From assembly GCA_038501625.1 (NCBI GenBank), contig JAZAYU010000013.1, forward strand, positions 3,038,001 to 3,102,000: a DNA stretch of 64,000 bases, in the 5' to 3' direction. The position numbers were made by a program, and so were the translations under genes. The stretch is from Corbicula japonica (Eukaryota > Mollusca > Bivalvia > Venerida > Cyrenidae). The notes beneath the pieces were generated by a model. It worked only from the letters and a program-made list of their open reading frames with translations. It searched no databases and had not been told where the DNA came from. This document shows, piece after piece, positions 13,358 through 27,722 of the stretch; within the stretch, counting starts at the first letter, position 1; the number at the start of each line of letters is the position of its first letter.

Positions 13358-14352
13358 TATTGGTATAACGAATTGGGATACATCTATTTATAGCTTTTTG
13401 TACCATGGAGGAGCACGTGACTGTTTAGGCTATAGACCACTAATTCAAATCCGATAGACTTCTTGACTGTTTCACTGCTTTGTATATCTCTTCTTTAGCA
13501 ATCAAGCTGATTTTAAACCGATAACGATTGAGAAAGAGTCTAATAGACTTCCATTTAGCATTTCATCACATTCCGAATTTACTATTGGGTCAAGCCATTA
13601 AAATCTTACATTTAGAACTAACTTAGAGACACATTAAAATCACACTTTCATTATAGCATGAACGGTTAAGTTTTTCTGCATTTAAGCCAGAAGTGTATTG
13701 TCTCGGTTGCGGAACATTTGTTTACAATCTATCAGCAATACTTTCTTTTTTTAAACGCAATCTATGTATAGCTTTTTGTGCCAGTTTAGACATCTGCTGG
13801 ATAATCAATGTTAGTGACTGTTAATCGGTTTGATACAGTTCTCGCATTATATTAATATTTTACTTTCGCAAAACTCGATTTTGTTAATTTAAAAAGTTTT
13901 ATGCGGATGCATACAAAGCATTGTGACTCTTTATAAGCATAGTTATTAATTGGTAACGAAATTAAATGCATTGATCAAGCATTGACTCAAAAAGTGAGGT
14001 TTGAGATTGTGGTTTCGTTTTGCTAAGTTGAACAATCGCAATTTTGCGTCAACAGGCTAAACATCTGAGAGCGGGCTTCCTTCTTAAGTGGATGTCGTTT
14101 AGAGGCACATTCTTCTCATTAAATTTCCTAGAAAGGTTACTTCGCATCTTGCTAATTATATTCCCATTTAGAGGCGAACCTACCCTATATGTGTCCACAC
14201 TGTACATGGGGTATAGGCCTAAACTACCCCACAGCTGTGAGAGAGACGACAGATAGGCCTAAGCCTTAGATAAGTACAAATAATAGAGGTAATTTAAATT
14301 AATTTAAAAGCATCATGTAGGTTGCAGTTGTTATCGGCCGAAATGAATAGTT

Positions 14353-14765
14353 CACTGCTACTTTATAATGCGCACCTCCAGTCCCGAAGGTGCTACCGAT
14401 AAAATGAGGTGTGCATATTTTGGTGAGCGAGGAGCTTGATCAAATTCATCATAAACAAGCTAGGTGGTGTCTTCTTAGAATGATTTTACGCTTTATTTTT
14501 TCTTCGACGGATAATGAGTAAATCTCGGCGATTCCGACAGAATTCAAAGAAACCACCTGCAACACGTGAAGTTCATTCTTATTAAGGTCTAACTATGTTT
14601 AAACTTTTTGGGCAATGTTTGTTTAGATCCTAAAAATCCTGCTAAAATTGACATAACCGACCAGATTTTTGTTGAATTCGCAAAGGCACCTCGCTCACCG
14701 GAATTCGCGCACCTTACTTTCTCGGTATCATCGTCGGGGCCGGAGGTGCGCGTTTAGTAGCAGTG
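14353..14765. mobile_element. 413-bp MITE with CACTGCTACT termini
   Basis: About 85 bp at each end are inverted copies (CACTGCTACT, GCGCACCTCC, GGTGAGCGAGG in both). Flanks TAGTT and TAGGT resemble a decayed 5-bp target duplication. No coding capacity. Confidence 0.75.
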
Positions 14766-15477
14766 TAGGTGAAAGATATATTCATGTGATTAAGTTGTAC
14801 AGAACATTGTACATTATGTAATAATGTTTACTGGTCGGAGAGCATGCATATCGTTATGCAAATACATAAGTTAAGATTCTTATGACTAAAATCAGCATTT
14901 TCAACTTATTGAAACAATAACATTCTTTACAACATTTTATAGTTTAGCTTAAAGCTGTCCGTAAAACTAGCAATATTCAATTCTTTTGCTACATGACACT
15001 GGGTAGGATTTGCTCGATTCTTCCAGTAATCTTACTTTTACAACAAGTTTTGTGGTTGTAATTTGTCGTTTTCGTTTTCGTTGTTGTTTTGTTCATTTAT
15101 TTCTGTTTCATTCTTAAACGTACTTTTGCGTTTACGTCTTTGTTAATATTCAGATTTTTAGTTAAAATGATAAACGAAGTAATTTATTACCAATATATGA
15201 AAGAATTATGTTTTATTATGGATATATTAATCACCAGTAGAAATTTTAATTCATGGGTACATTGTAAAATGGTAATAGGATTAATAGGTCGCAAACATTG
15301 CAAATGGCGAAAACTGGCTAAAATTTCAAAAATGAATTTTAGGGGAAATACTTATTGTCACGTAGATTTCAGTAAAGAAATGTATTTAGCTAAGCATGTA
15401 GTTAATGTTTGCAAGCTCAATTTAGTCTAATTCATAATCTAATTACCAAGCACATACTAAAACAAAAGAAAAACCGT

Positions 15478-17574
15478 TTGCATGAGAACTCTGAAATTCA
15501 TGGACAATAAACCAAAGGAACTTATTACTGAAATAAGTATATGCTGGTCTACAATGTTAAGTGCCAATGGGGTCCTACCGATATACAGAGTTATCTCAAT
15601 ATTCTGTCTTAAGTTACCTCCCTTTGTAACGCGCACCTGTCACTGGGTAGTTCCGGTCTGAGATTGACAATTAAAACAAACCTGCAGTAGTCATATGTGG
15701 TCCTTTCAAATACGTTTAAATAGGGTCTGGTTGGTTAGAGATCAGCATAATGCATTAAAACGTTAGATTATTATCATTGAATGGAAAAATAGTTATTTTT
15801 ATAGTGCAGCGCATAATATCTAAATTTTCTATTCTAACTATTTTAATACGTTGGAGAGGTTTGTGATTAACATTGTTATGTTAGAGCCCTTCGGTAACTA
15901 ATAAAGAGTAAAAAAATACGCATTTCTTATGCTCAGAAATGGCAGATTTGAGGAAAAGAAAAGTAAGGAAATCTTAAAAAAAAAAAAAAAACGGTAGTAA
16001 AATGTATAACACATGAATTTAAATAAAGTTTGATATCCGTCAATGAAACGCTCGTTCACTTTTTATACATGTTATTTCATGCCCATGCAACATTTTTTTG
16101 CCAGGAATTTAATAGATTTTTTTATATAACTGAACCATTTCCTACAAATTGAATGCACACCATTCGGTTTGTGCCATGTTCTTATTGACGTATATTTCAA
16201 TATACTGCTACTTTTTTCTCAAAAAGTTCATTCTTATGCTTATAAAATTAAGAACATATTCAAACAATTTTTTATAAGGTTTTCACGTTTTTCTCTTTAT
16301 TTCTGAAAAATTTTAGTTCAATTAGTTTTACAATCAATTTTAATTCATTAATTAAATATATATTTGGGTAAAACTTCCCAAGTGCGATTATATTTAATTC
16401 AGATCGGGAGCGCTTTAAGTTGCCAATATCAAATAATCAGTGTCTCGGGTCTCAAACATTATTGTGACAATTAAATAGAATATTTAATCTCTAGTCAGTT
16501 TCCAAAAACAACAATTTTACCCCTAACATTAAGCGACGTTTACAACATCTTACAAATCTACAACCAAACTTCAAAAGGCCCTTATCACACCTCCAGCCGG
16601 TAAAACCCAGTCTTGCTAATTAGATTACGTAACATGGTCATAAAACACCAGACCCTTTTCTAAATAAGCATTGTTTGCATGACTTAACGTTGAATGGCTT
16701 TATATTAAAGTGAATTTTTTAAAAAGCTATAATTTCAATGCCAGCCAAAAATAAATAAATTTTCATAAGGGATACGTGCAATTACGTAAATAGGTAAAGT
16801 TGCATTAAGTTATTAGTTATTAACTTAAATCAATTTACAAAGATGATGGTTATTCCTTATATGTCTGTTTCACTTTTTTGTTAATTCGACAATTCATTTT
16901 AATTTCAAAAGCAATTTGAGTCTTTTTATTTACACTTTTAACGCTTATTACCACTTCTAAACCGGAACTAACCAATCAGCAAGGGAAACCACTCTCAATG
17001 GGAGGTAACTCAGCACATCGGTAGGCCCCCATTTGTCAAAAGAGAGTTAGGGTTTTCAAGAAAATCATGGAAAACTTACTTCCGGGTTTCGAATTTCGGT
17101 TTGAAGTCTACGTTTTCAAAACTCGACATTAATTCCCACTGGCATATCAATAAAAGTGAAGATATATAGTGTCACGTGGCTGTATTTAAGTTTGGATGCT
17201 CAAATTGTTTGAAAAAAAAGCTTTATTTACATAGATCCGACACACAAAAAAAAGAAATACCGTTTACACAAGAAGTCTGGAATGGCTGTTTAAAACGTGT
17301 AGAAAAATGATATAGGTATCGCGTAAACACTTATTTACAATATTTTGGGGTCGTCTGTCAAAATAATGTCAGAAATTTTAAGTAGTACATTACAATGTTT
17401 TGACTTCAAACCGAAAGTAGAAACCCGGAAATAAGTTTTCCATGATTTCCTTAAAACCCTAACATTATTTTGACTTATTGGCACTAAACATTGAAGACCA
17501 GCATATACTTATTTCAGATATGGGTTGCTTTGGTATATTGCCTACGAATTTCAGAGTTCTCATGCAAATGTTTT
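15478..17574. mobile_element. 2.1-kb foldback element with another element nested in its right arm
   Basis: The left arm 15478-15625 reappears inverted as 17574-17480 plus 17035-16995. The split in the right arm is filled by the element at 17036-17480. The interior (15626-16994) is AT-rich with no recognisable gene. Confidence 0.7.
17036..17480. mobile_element. Nested MITE of about 445 bp
   Basis: Inverted ends of about 80 bp share GTTAGGGTTTT, AATCATGGAAAACTTA, CCGGGTTTC and TTCGGTTTGAAGTC. The uninterrupted target is visible in the left arm of the host foldback around 15570. Confidence 0.75.
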
Positions 17575-18460
17575 TTCTTTTGTTTTAGTATGTTCGCGAT
17601 CCCGCATAGTGTGTTCATTATGTTGTCTTTTTTATCTCGCTCTCCTAAAGGTCAGCGAACACTATTCAATTCTATATGGAGTATTTATAATTTTACTCTT
17701 TAGGCAATGCTAGGCATGGTCTTCTGATAGAGTTTATAAATATAGACACGAAAGCAATGACACCGTGACCGTTTGTTTCTATCTAAATTTTCAATTTGAA
17801 GATTATCATCTTTGCCTGTTGAATACTTTACTTGTGTCTAACCTTTTTAAATGCATTCTTTCACAGGCATTTTTCTTACATTTGAAGTTTTGGATTATGG
17901 TGTTGCAAAAATACACACTTCATGCTTTCAGATAGAGTTTTATATTTCTTAACTATATTGTCCAGTCAGCTTATGTTTATATTCATATTCTAGTTCCTTA
18001 ACTATTGAACTATTTTAACCAACCGGGAAACTTATTTTATTTTGTGCATGGTGATTACATGGCGAGATCACGACAACGCGAGACATGACGCGATGTGATC
18101 GTGGTTTTGCGATTTCGCATCGTGTTCTGTTCTCGCCTTTTTATGGTCTCGCCCAAGAGGTCGAAAGGGCGACACAACAAACCCTTTAATTAGCTGCATA
18201 GCACTGCGCCTCCCTCGCTTTCACCATAAGTTTAACACAAACACATCGCATTTTACGCCGTGTACTCCTTTTGCTGCATTAGCAGCAATTTTTTACTTGT
18301 TAGTTGTTTTATTTGCAAATTATTTCTTCATTTCAAATAAATTGGGCTTTGGTAATACAATATCGTCTGCTTTATGGCGTTTTTTCTGCTAACGATGCAA
18401 CCCGACTGCACGTCTTCATAATATGCTTATTGTCCCACAAATCTAATGACCATCACTGTT
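17575..18460. other. Intergenic sequence
   Basis: No gene recognised. 18060-18190 is unusually CpG-rich for the region, with repeated TCGCG/CGCGA-type words and TCTCGCC. Confidence 0.5.
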
Positions 18461-20829
18461 TTATTTTAAGAGGCGTGTTTTAAAGGTTAAACGTGCACTT
18501 GTAAAGACGGGTCCGTTTCTTGAAACAAGGTTCTTATTCTATCAATTTAACAATTAAAATTAATGAGAATATTGACTGAAACTTCGATATCCGCTTTGTG
18601 TGCAGAAGTAAGCAGTAAAACATATTCACTAAAATATTGTTTTTTAAAATATATTGTTGTTAAAGAAAATGGTGTTGATACTATGATTAACAACAGATTC
18701 GTATATGGTCATTAACGGTTTTGACTTTTAAAAGCTTTTGAGAGATGTTCATACCAATAATGTTGATGAACTAAAACTGCCCTTGTGCCTAAGTGTCTTT
18801 TCGTGTCATTGCTTGCATTAAAATGTTTCTTGTATATTTATATCTTTCAAACATTAATTAGCTCAGGTTCAAATACCCACAAGAACAGCGCCCTACTTAG
18901 AAAATCTAAGCGATATATTTATCATTTGTCTCTCAATATGTTGATCTGTACTATGATCCCGATAAATGATCTGTTATACCTTATTTATTGTTTCTTCAAC
19001 TGAGCTTGTTGTCGAACTGCTATCTATATTCACAGCCAAAAACAAGCAATCAGGTTTATCTCCTATGAAAGCAGGTCCAAAATTTATTAATTAAAATATT
19101 ATGTTTTAAAATTAAAGACATATTTATAAGGTACTAGGTCAACAAGTTTTTCAGATGAAAGTTATTTATGTTTGCTGGCCTTGTTAACATAAACGTTGGT
19201 GATTTTGTTTATTGCATACAAAAATAGACAGCTTCGTTTGCAACTGATAATTAAAATCCAAATTCCTCATTAAGCAGTTTAAGATTAAAATATTCGACGT
19301 TCTCTTCAAACTACCAGTCTCTTGACATGCCCAATTAATGTGTTTTAAAACGTATCCTGAAATTTTCTTCTGGCACATTAGAGTGTACAGTTTGCAGAAA
19401 CAGAGGAAATCGCAACAAAATCTGAACAACCTGATTAAGATGCAAGAAGAAAAGATATGAAAATACATGTATATGCACGAAAAATTTAGAACTAAAGTAT
19501 GTGTTTACTGCATGCCATAAATCATCTTTTTTATAATTCATAATATTGAATTATTAACTATATATTTTTTTTATTTGAGCCACTGTTTATCAAATTACTT
19601 AACCACAAATATAGCAAAAATCTTCTACCTGTCACTGTGACTTTTCATGTATATTCCAAACTTCTGTACCACAGTCATTCAGATCAAATGTATCGGCATT
19701 ATATTCTTGAACTTCTTATTTTACTCTTTGATTTGCAATTGCTTTTCTAGAAGATTTAGACAGTGTTTTAAACTAGAATGGAGTTTGTGAACAACGTACC
19801 TTTCAATCAACGGGATAATTTGAGATTTAAGAAAAAACGTCCGCGTTATTTAGCTATAGTTTAAGTATTTCATTGTACTATACAATTAATAGGACATTAT
19901 ATGAAGCTGAATACTGTGTTCTTACTAGACGAATGTAGTTCACTTCTAATTGATGGATCCGTACGTTATCACGATTGTAACTCGGTGTTCTATATCAAAT
20001 GACATGTCACTTTGCCAGTTCATATTATGGTTTAAGTTTCTATTAAAAAAAGTTTTGTGAAAATATTTCTAAAATGAATTACATTTATGTCATGCCAGTT
20101 CTCGGATATATTTTCGATTATTTTAGAATAGCCCCTATACAACATTGTAAAGTTCACATAAACTGAACTGCTGCTTGTTGTAGACAATAAGCATTTTGAA
20201 AAGGTGGAGTATTTTCGTATTTAAATGAGAACGAAAACGTAGTTTCATTGAATTTGATGTATTTTTATGATTTCCCTATGAAAGACTTCGTTAATGTGTT
20301 GAGACAAGTTGGAATTAGTTCATTACATTACAAATTTGTTGATGATCTTGTCAGTCGATTCGACTGTGATGGTAAGCTGAGTATATTTCACCAAAGCAAC
20401 TTATACTCGTTTGATCTTAAGAGAACTTGATTTCGATGGATCATATAATTTTTATTACACTGCAAATGGGAATAAATTTAACCACTGATCGTTTTAATGC
20501 TCATCCACGAATTTCTTCATTGACATTTATTGTTTTGAAATTTCATTTGGACAGTTTAACTTGGGTATTGTGCATGTCGCTATGTAGTTTCAGTAGGATG
20601 TTTGGTTATTTTTACTGTATTTTTCATTTTCTTTTGGCTACTTGATTTTATATTATGCACGCGAAACCTTGCGTTTCCTTTCGTTAGGAAATTATAACAT
20701 ACTCAAGTATGAAATTACTTTCGCAGAATCGTTATACGTCTGTTAAAACTTCGTAGTTTATTTATAACACGTAATTGTTTTATTCCTTTTTCTAATGTAC
20801 CTAACATGCTAAATATGGAACTTGAACAT

Positions 20830-22060
20830 TTCCATGTAAATGTAATTGCCATTTCAGGACTACAAAGCGGTATTGCAAGAGGCATCGACCTCAAACTTGC
20901 TCCAAGCTGCTTCTCAGAAACAAACAGTTAAAAGTTGTCTTGGTGACTTATTTCAAACCCATCCACCGACTCTATTATGTTGCATTCAACAGCTAGCAAA
21001 TATGTAAAAGAAAAATGAGCATATGGCACCCTCAGGAACTCGATTACCTGTCCGAGACGAGAGTACCTGCTGTTAAATTAACATTGCCTTAAGTTTATAA
21101 ATTAAATCTAAAATAACTGATTGTGAAAACCTTGTTGCAATAGTGATTTTAAACTGCACATGTATTTTTGAATTAAATCTGGGTATTGGAGATTTAACCT
21201 TTAATTGAACTGTTTATTGGTGTAAATATTGATTTGCGCTCAACCCGGAGCTAGGCGGCTCGGGCAGTAATATGCATTTCCATTACTGCCCATGAACAGG
21301 CTAAATCTAACCGAGCTTGTATAAGCCTTGTAATATTTTCATATTTGTCGTGTTTGGTGACTTTCAAAGTTTTCTTTTCATATATTTCTTAATTTGTGAT
21401 ACCGGTAACCATATTTAAATTTTTTTTCGGTTATATTTAACTATCAAGTTCATTGAGATCATTAACATCATTGCAAGCTCTAGAAAAGCGAACAAGCTGT
21501 GAGATATAAACCCCGTTAGATTTTGCACGAGGAACATCGCTGTATAAAAACGGAAAATTTACGATATTAAAATTAAAATCATCTCTTCCATCATATGTTT
21601 TAGTAGTGACGTATCCATTTTGAGTAGAAAGATTAAAATCAAGAAAGTTGTCTTGCTTATCTGAAGTTATTTAGTTGTAGTTCATTAGGATGGAAAATGG
21701 TTATTATCCATATTAAACATATCATCAAGGTACCTCGAAGTGTTGTTAAAGGCTGTAATAATGTCATCCTGATGTTCGGTTGAAAGAGAAAACTCTCTTT
21801 CATAACAGAATAAAAACAGATCAGCAACAAGGGGTTCCCATAAGTACCCATTGGAATGCCTATTACTTGTTTATTAAAAGAGGTACCAAATCTCACATAA
21901 ATATTATCCAAAATGTGAGCGCCTCGATAAGGTCTTGACAGGTCTATAAAGAAAAATTATCACGAGAACCATCTGTAAAAGTGCTTTTAATTATATTATT
22001 TCAAGAAATAAAGGGGTTTTTTCTCTAGCAAACTCTTTGGTTGCAAAACGGTGGCGGGGG
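20830..22060 (-). mobile_element. Second RT retroelement relic (more decayed)
   Basis: Minus-strand blocks match the 7784-10334 relic: DNIYVRFGTSFNKQVIGIPM (near 21900), a frame-shifted YLDD region (about 21720-21790), FDINL/YDKRDD-type sequence and the YKLK region near 21100. It ends in a decayed 3'-tail near 20880. The start of the E-copy relic at 28985 shares its junction, so it predates the duplication. Confidence 0.65.
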
Positions 22061-22069
22061 CTTAAGAGT

Positions 22070-22280
22070 TTGTGAAGGATTATAGGGGGAAAAAATTATA
22101 AAGAACCTAGAAGCTCGATTTGTTTCTTTTACCGCTGTCATCGTGTTCTTGTTGATTTTACTCCAGGACCTTGGTCTCGGTAAGATCACTGAGTACCCGC
22201 CCTTTGGCTTTTCAATGCTATTAGCTTCTTATGTTTTAAATGTTTGTGTGCTTTTGCATGCCGAATTGTTGAGGTGATCC
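22070..22280 (+). mobile_element. Retroelement 3'-tail fragment
   Basis: Plus-oriented copy of the tail segment containing AACCTAGAAGCTCGA, GTCTCGGTAAGATCA and GCTATTAGCTTCTTATG. Truncated at both ends. Confidence 0.7.
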
Positions 22281-25200
22281 CAAAGATTATCAATATCTTA
22301 AATTTCAGGAGTTTTGGTTGTGGTGCTCTAAGAGATTCTCTTATCACCAATAATTTTCACATCTGATAGCAGTTGATTTATGTTGTGTGATGACAGTGAA
22401 ACGTCGCTACGTACTTTGATTAAGTTATTTTATTATAACTAGTTTTGTGTGATCGTTATGCGTTAGGCGGCATTATTGGCCGATGGATTTAACACTAATG
22501 TACGGACTAAAAATCTAATACGTGTTTTTTCTTCAAATAAATGTGTATGCAATTATCGTTCCCAATTTCAGTTTATAATAATTGTATTTAATTTATTTCA
22601 GAGGTAAAATAATTGCTTTTTTGGAAATAGAAGAAGTTAAAATAGTATCTTACTTTGACAATGGTAACTACATCTTTTAAACTCGTTCTAACAATTTCAA
22701 TATATTCCTCGTAAATAGCTAACAGAAAGCTACCGGAACGATAGAGAGCAGTTTAAACTTTTTAAACGAAACAATCTCTATACACACGGGAACATAAGAA
22801 TTGAAGTAAATTGAAGTAAAATTTCTAATGATAACAGAATGGTGACAAGAGCCGCCATTCACAGGAAACGATAATATGGCATTTAATGTAATTTTGAGTA
22901 GTATTAAATTCTATGCTGTCTATAGCAATTAATTCAAACCAGTTTAAATATTGTTTTCTCCTTTTAATAGCATCCAGTTTTCAAATAAAAGAGTTAACCT
23001 AGTAAAGAACCAGTCTTTCTTTGAGCAGTGCCCAAGGTTATAAAACTGAGCATAGAAACCAGTTTCAAATCTCAGCTTTATAACCTTGACACCTGATATT
23101 GCCTATACTGGGAATTGAACCCGTACCGTACGGTGAAAGCACCCAGCCATGTTAATCTGATAACGCACAAAAGGCTGTGCGGATAACCCTAATAAACCTT
23201 ATCATCATAAAATATCGGAACCGATGTAATCGATTATTAACTGATAACAGTACTGCCTGTATACTCGGTGAAGATTTGTTACTACAACAAATTAAAATGA
23301 GATACTCTGATTCTATTTTCTTTATGCTGTATAAAAATGTTTTTGCACAGACTATATTCTCTTTGTATATAATCAAGTTTTAGTAGTTAATTGTACAACG
23401 TGAAGGATTGTTCTTAGATATTCGTACTAAATGATGTCAAAATATCGGTCGAATTACGAATAGATAGACATTTATTATTAATTCGCTCAATTTTGTAAGT
23501 TTGGAATTCGTCATTTTGTTAGTGCTGTTGTTGGTGGCATTGTTCACCCGAAAGGGATCGATTTGGGGAACATAATTAAATGTTAGAGAGGTGAAATTAT
23601 TCCTAATAACCGAAACTTAGTTAGTTATGTTGTATTAGTTTTTGACGAAAATACCTCTCGTATTGTCAGTATCCATCTTTTACGAACTTTTTACGAACTA
23701 TAACATAAATATCTAATGATGCACGAGAGTAACGTCAACTTTGTCATTTTAGAAATAAAATTACATTCAATTTATTCTTATAAATAAAAATACACAAAAA
23801 GTAGTTATTTACTTTGCACTCAGTACAAATAACACCAAGTTCTTTTAGTTCAAACGTAAAAAGGTTAAATGTAGTCAAACTTGGAACAAAGAAGAACTGA
23901 AGTATATCAGATAAATGTTACCATAGTTTTGGGTTGCAGAGGTCATAACGAAAGAGAAACTTAACATTTCAAATATAAAGTTGTTATCGGAACGGTCTGT
24001 GTATAAAATATTTCCATTTCGACCCCAACCTTCCTTCTGTAACATGCCGAGGAAGTGACTAAGTTGAACATCGGTGTGGTAAATGTAGGGTTGTGGAACT
24101 GGTATCACGCCGGGGGAACTCTGATATGGAACTCATCTTGCGCTCACGACAAAATCACATTAGCCGCTTCCGGAGTTTCATATCAGACTTAATATTGTCA
24201 CTAAAAAAGGAAGTTGTACGTAAATAAGAGCCCGTTTCCCTTACAAAATCGAATGAATTAAATAAACTGCAAAAACAATAAAAAATAATATATCCATATA
24301 AGCCTAGAAGCAAGCTCATTAACATTAACTTATCTAAACACAATTATCTAAACAAAATTTGTTTAATGTCTGAAGTTTTAATGAAGACTAGGTTCGTGCG
24401 CAATAGACTTCTGAGACTTCTCATCGGCAAACGGATGCAACTGATTACAATACACGTGTAATGTTTTCTTTTGTTTTCTTAAATGTTTGTAATGCTAATA
24501 AAATACCAGCATGTACCTTCTTTTCCTGGTCATTTTGCGACGTTTTGGATATGTTTGATGTATGTATATGACATACACTTGCTATGTTTTGTTTAATATT
24601 TGAAATGGTGAAGATAATACCAGCATAAAACTTCCTTTCCTGGTCATTTTTGCGTACTTTTGGAACGGTTTTTACGAATGAACATGACAAACTATATTAT
24701 AAATTGATAGAACCATGTATATAAATTATGACATAATAAACATGCAATCCCAATATCACCGCTATTGTTTTATATTTTACATTAAAGTTGCTTTAAGCTT
24801 TTAAATGCAATTTGTACTTACCAAGAAGAGGCAAGAAATAGACTCTGTCAATTTTTTACTATAATGCATTGTAGTGGCTGAGTACACCGCAGAGAGCAAT
24901 TTATTAAGTTTCAAGATATTTCCACTTTCTGCTATTTGCATTACGCTCTTTAATATTTTATTTAAATAGATTTTCAGCTCTCGAGCAGAAATGCAACTTC
25001 AGTCCATTCATAAAAGTAATATCATGCAAGCAGTATCCGCGGGAGTTCCCAATGCAACAAGATGAAACAATGGCGAAATTGAGAGGATATAACATGTGAA
25101 ATAACTGCAGGGTGAATTTTGATTTATATAATAGTTATATAATTAAATGACAAATTGTCAACAGTCTTTTGTCATTTATCATTCCCGTAAGAACCAGCAT

Positions 25201-26275
25201 TTGCTTTTCCCAGAAGCGACGCTAATGAATGCTTATTGCAACCTACACAGTTCTGTTTGATAAATATGAGTAGAATCGTATTTAGTTTTGTCTTTCTTGC
25301 ATGTAAAAAACTTTCACAGACTGAGATAAAATAGATGAAAAGGGAACATTTTCTATCCATTTAACTATTGGACATCCAGCAAGAATCCAATGTTGTCATG
25401 TACCGCTGTGAAAGTTTACACAAATGATGTCATGAAGATCGATTAATTAATTAAACACGACTTCAGAAACCAACTTTTTATACCTTTTTTACAGAATGTA
25501 GCACAGTAAAAATGATTTCTTTTATACAACGTTGTTTTGGTAACTGGAACAAGGGTAGGATAAAATATTATGTGGAGACTAGCTTATGTATCACCCGATA
25601 GAAACGAATAACGCACATTCCACTAAGCGACAGAAAGATATAATAATTAAAATTTTTGATTTTTAGGTATGCGATAAATAGAATAAATCATTCGTGGTAA
25701 TTTATACTGACTTTCTAAAAGATAAACTGCAAAAGGTTACTGTTTTTAATTATACATCATTTAGACAATTGCAGTTTAAATGCGAATGGACGTATGTAGT
25801 ATTGCCAAACTGGAGTCCATGTGCAATAGAGTAACAGATCGGACAATATTAATGATGATTTAGGCCACCTGTATGATGTATCATCCCATCAAACTGACGT
25901 TTTCGTTTGATTATGGCTTCTCCGCGATAAATAGAATTTTACCGATTACTTGATAAGCAATTTGTTAGCACTCCTCTGATTGTCGGTTTATTTAATCCAT
26001 ACGGTAAACCATTTTAACATAAAACAATTTTTCATTGATACAGACAGTTTAATTGACATTCAGGACGATCTTGATTTTCCATTTTTTATTCTAAGTCTCA
26101 TATCGCCGAGCCACCAAAATTTCCAATCCTAGTAGTTAAATCATTGTTTCAATTACTTTTAAACAAAAAGAAAGATATTGAGATATGTTTTCTGTTTTCC
26201 TGTATTCATTTTGTAAATTCGCAGCAATTTTTAACAAGAAAATATCCGGGAGGAGCCATAGTTATGGGGAAAAAC

Positions 26276-26640
26276 TGAAATATGCATATCAGGAATCGCC
26301 ACACTCACAAAACACAGCCTCCCCAAGCAGTGAAAAGAAAGAGAGGAAGAGAGACCATGTCCGTTATATGTATGACAATTCAAATAGGACCTCATTAACA
26401 ATTAACGAGAACCCTTGGGGTTACCGCCTTGGAACGGTCAGTGGCAAAACAAAATTTGGGGGTTTAAACCAGGTCCTAGGGCGCACCAACCTCACACTTG
26501 CCCCAGCAGGTTCTCCATTCACAAAACAAGTACAAGTTGCCTTGGTGAAATATCTCCAACCCACCCATCAGCTCAACAATGTTGCATGCAAAAGCACACA
26601 AACAAATAAAACATAAGAACTAATAGCATTGAAAAGCCAA
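26276..26640 (-). mobile_element. Retroelement 3'-tail copy
   Basis: Minus-sense tail with GCTCAACAATGTTGCATGC, GGTTTAAACC, ACCGCCTTGGAACGGTC, a short impure GA tract and ATATGCATATCAGGAATCGCC. The 143-codon open frame across it is a repeat artefact. Confidence 0.8.
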
Positions 26641-26819
26641 AAAGATTTTGCTAGTAACTAATTTGTTCTTTCAAAACCCTATATGAATCTAATTTCTGGT
26701 GATTATGAATGTGTTAATTCAAGGGAAATACGCGCAGCTTCCAACAGAGTTTACTTGCATAAACCATCTATGATATGTCTGTATTACTAAAGCATTCAAC
26801 GGCAGTAGAGTGTTGCCTT

Positions 26820-27440
26820 AAACTTTGAAAGTACTTGTCCTATTCACTAAATACTTGAAATATATCATCTGCATGAACAAACCGCAGGTGACAACAAGAA
26901 TGGTAACTCCTGTTTCACTATTTTTGAGTTATGCCCCGTTCATTATTTCACATGTGTTCCGAGGAACACCAAATTTTAATTTTTAAAGAGGCATGTAATG
27001 TAGAGGTTTAACGTGCAATTGTAGAGTTGGGTCTGTTTTTTATTACAAAGGAACAAGGTTTTTATTCTGTCTTAAGTTAATGAGTATAATATTATCCAGT
27101 GTTAAGTTATTGAGTATATTCTCATGCGAATGGGATTGTCCCACAAATCTAACGGCTATCACTTTTTGTGTCGCCTGCGATAGCGTGTAGACACAAAGGT
27201 ATCCTATAGTCCGGCTGCGTCGCTTACGTCGTCATTGTCCGTTAGTCTCCCAACTTTAACATAAAACTTAATGTTGCCCTATTCACTTTATACTTGGAAT
27301 ATATCATCTGCATGAACAAAGCTATAGGTTTTGAGTTATGTCCTTTTCAAATGCAACTTTAACATGAAACTTAATGTTACCTAAAACTTTTTAAGTACTT
27401 GTCCGATTCACTAAATTCTTAGAATATATCAAGACAACTA
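26820..27440. repeat. GTGTCGCCTGC-family pieces
   Basis: 26820-26985 is the distal end of one copy (ends GGAACACCAAATTTTAA) and 27164-27440 is the proximal end of another (TGTGTCGCCTGCGATAGC, then TTGGAATATATCATCTGCATG units). Confidence 0.7.
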
Positions 27441-27449
27441 GTACTTGTT

Positions 27450-27604
27450 TGTTAATATGAGTACCTGTTGGAGCAAGTGTGAGGTTGGTGCACCCTAGAA
27501 CCTGCTTTTAAACCCCCAGTGGCACTTTGTTTTGCCACTGACCGTTCCAAGGCGGTATCCACAAAGGTTCTCTTTTTCATTTGAATTGAAATACTTACAT
27601 CAAA

Positions 27605-27668
<64 letters not shown>

Positions 27669-27722
27669 CGCTGCGTGGGGAGGCTGTGTTTTATAAGTGT
27701 GGCAATTCCTGATATGCATATT
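27450..27722 (+). mobile_element. Retroelement 3'-tail copy with (CT)n
   Basis: Tail from GTTGGAGCAAGTGTGAGGTTG through CCGTTCCAAGGCGGTA, then (CT)n at 27609-27664, then GCTGCGTGGGGAGGCTGTG and CCTGATATGCATA at the end. Confidence 0.85.

Larger units (their letters stand above)
4680..22280. repeat. Segmental duplication, copy A (expanded)
   Basis: Blocks of this stretch recur in the same order and orientation in 22290-29500: 4690-5530, 5760-6660, 10700-11460, 18470-19490, 20430-20660, and the retroelement relic 20830-22060. Between them lie insertions absent from copy B. Identity by eye is roughly 75-85%, so the duplication is old. 6660-7780, 13360-14350, 14766-15477 and 15630-16990 are AT-rich without a recognisable gene. 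Confidence 0.75.

Noticed and set aside
13215..13457. 80-codon frame at the right end of the foldback
   Set aside because: It crosses the inverted-repeat boundary; the left arm does not preserve the frame.
15089..15430. 113-codon plus-strand frame
   Set aside because: AT-driven composition, no motif, no splice context or homologue recognised.
26185..26616. 143-codon open frame on the plus strand
   Set aside because: It runs antisense through a retroelement tail that recurs elsewhere with stops; not a conserved protein.
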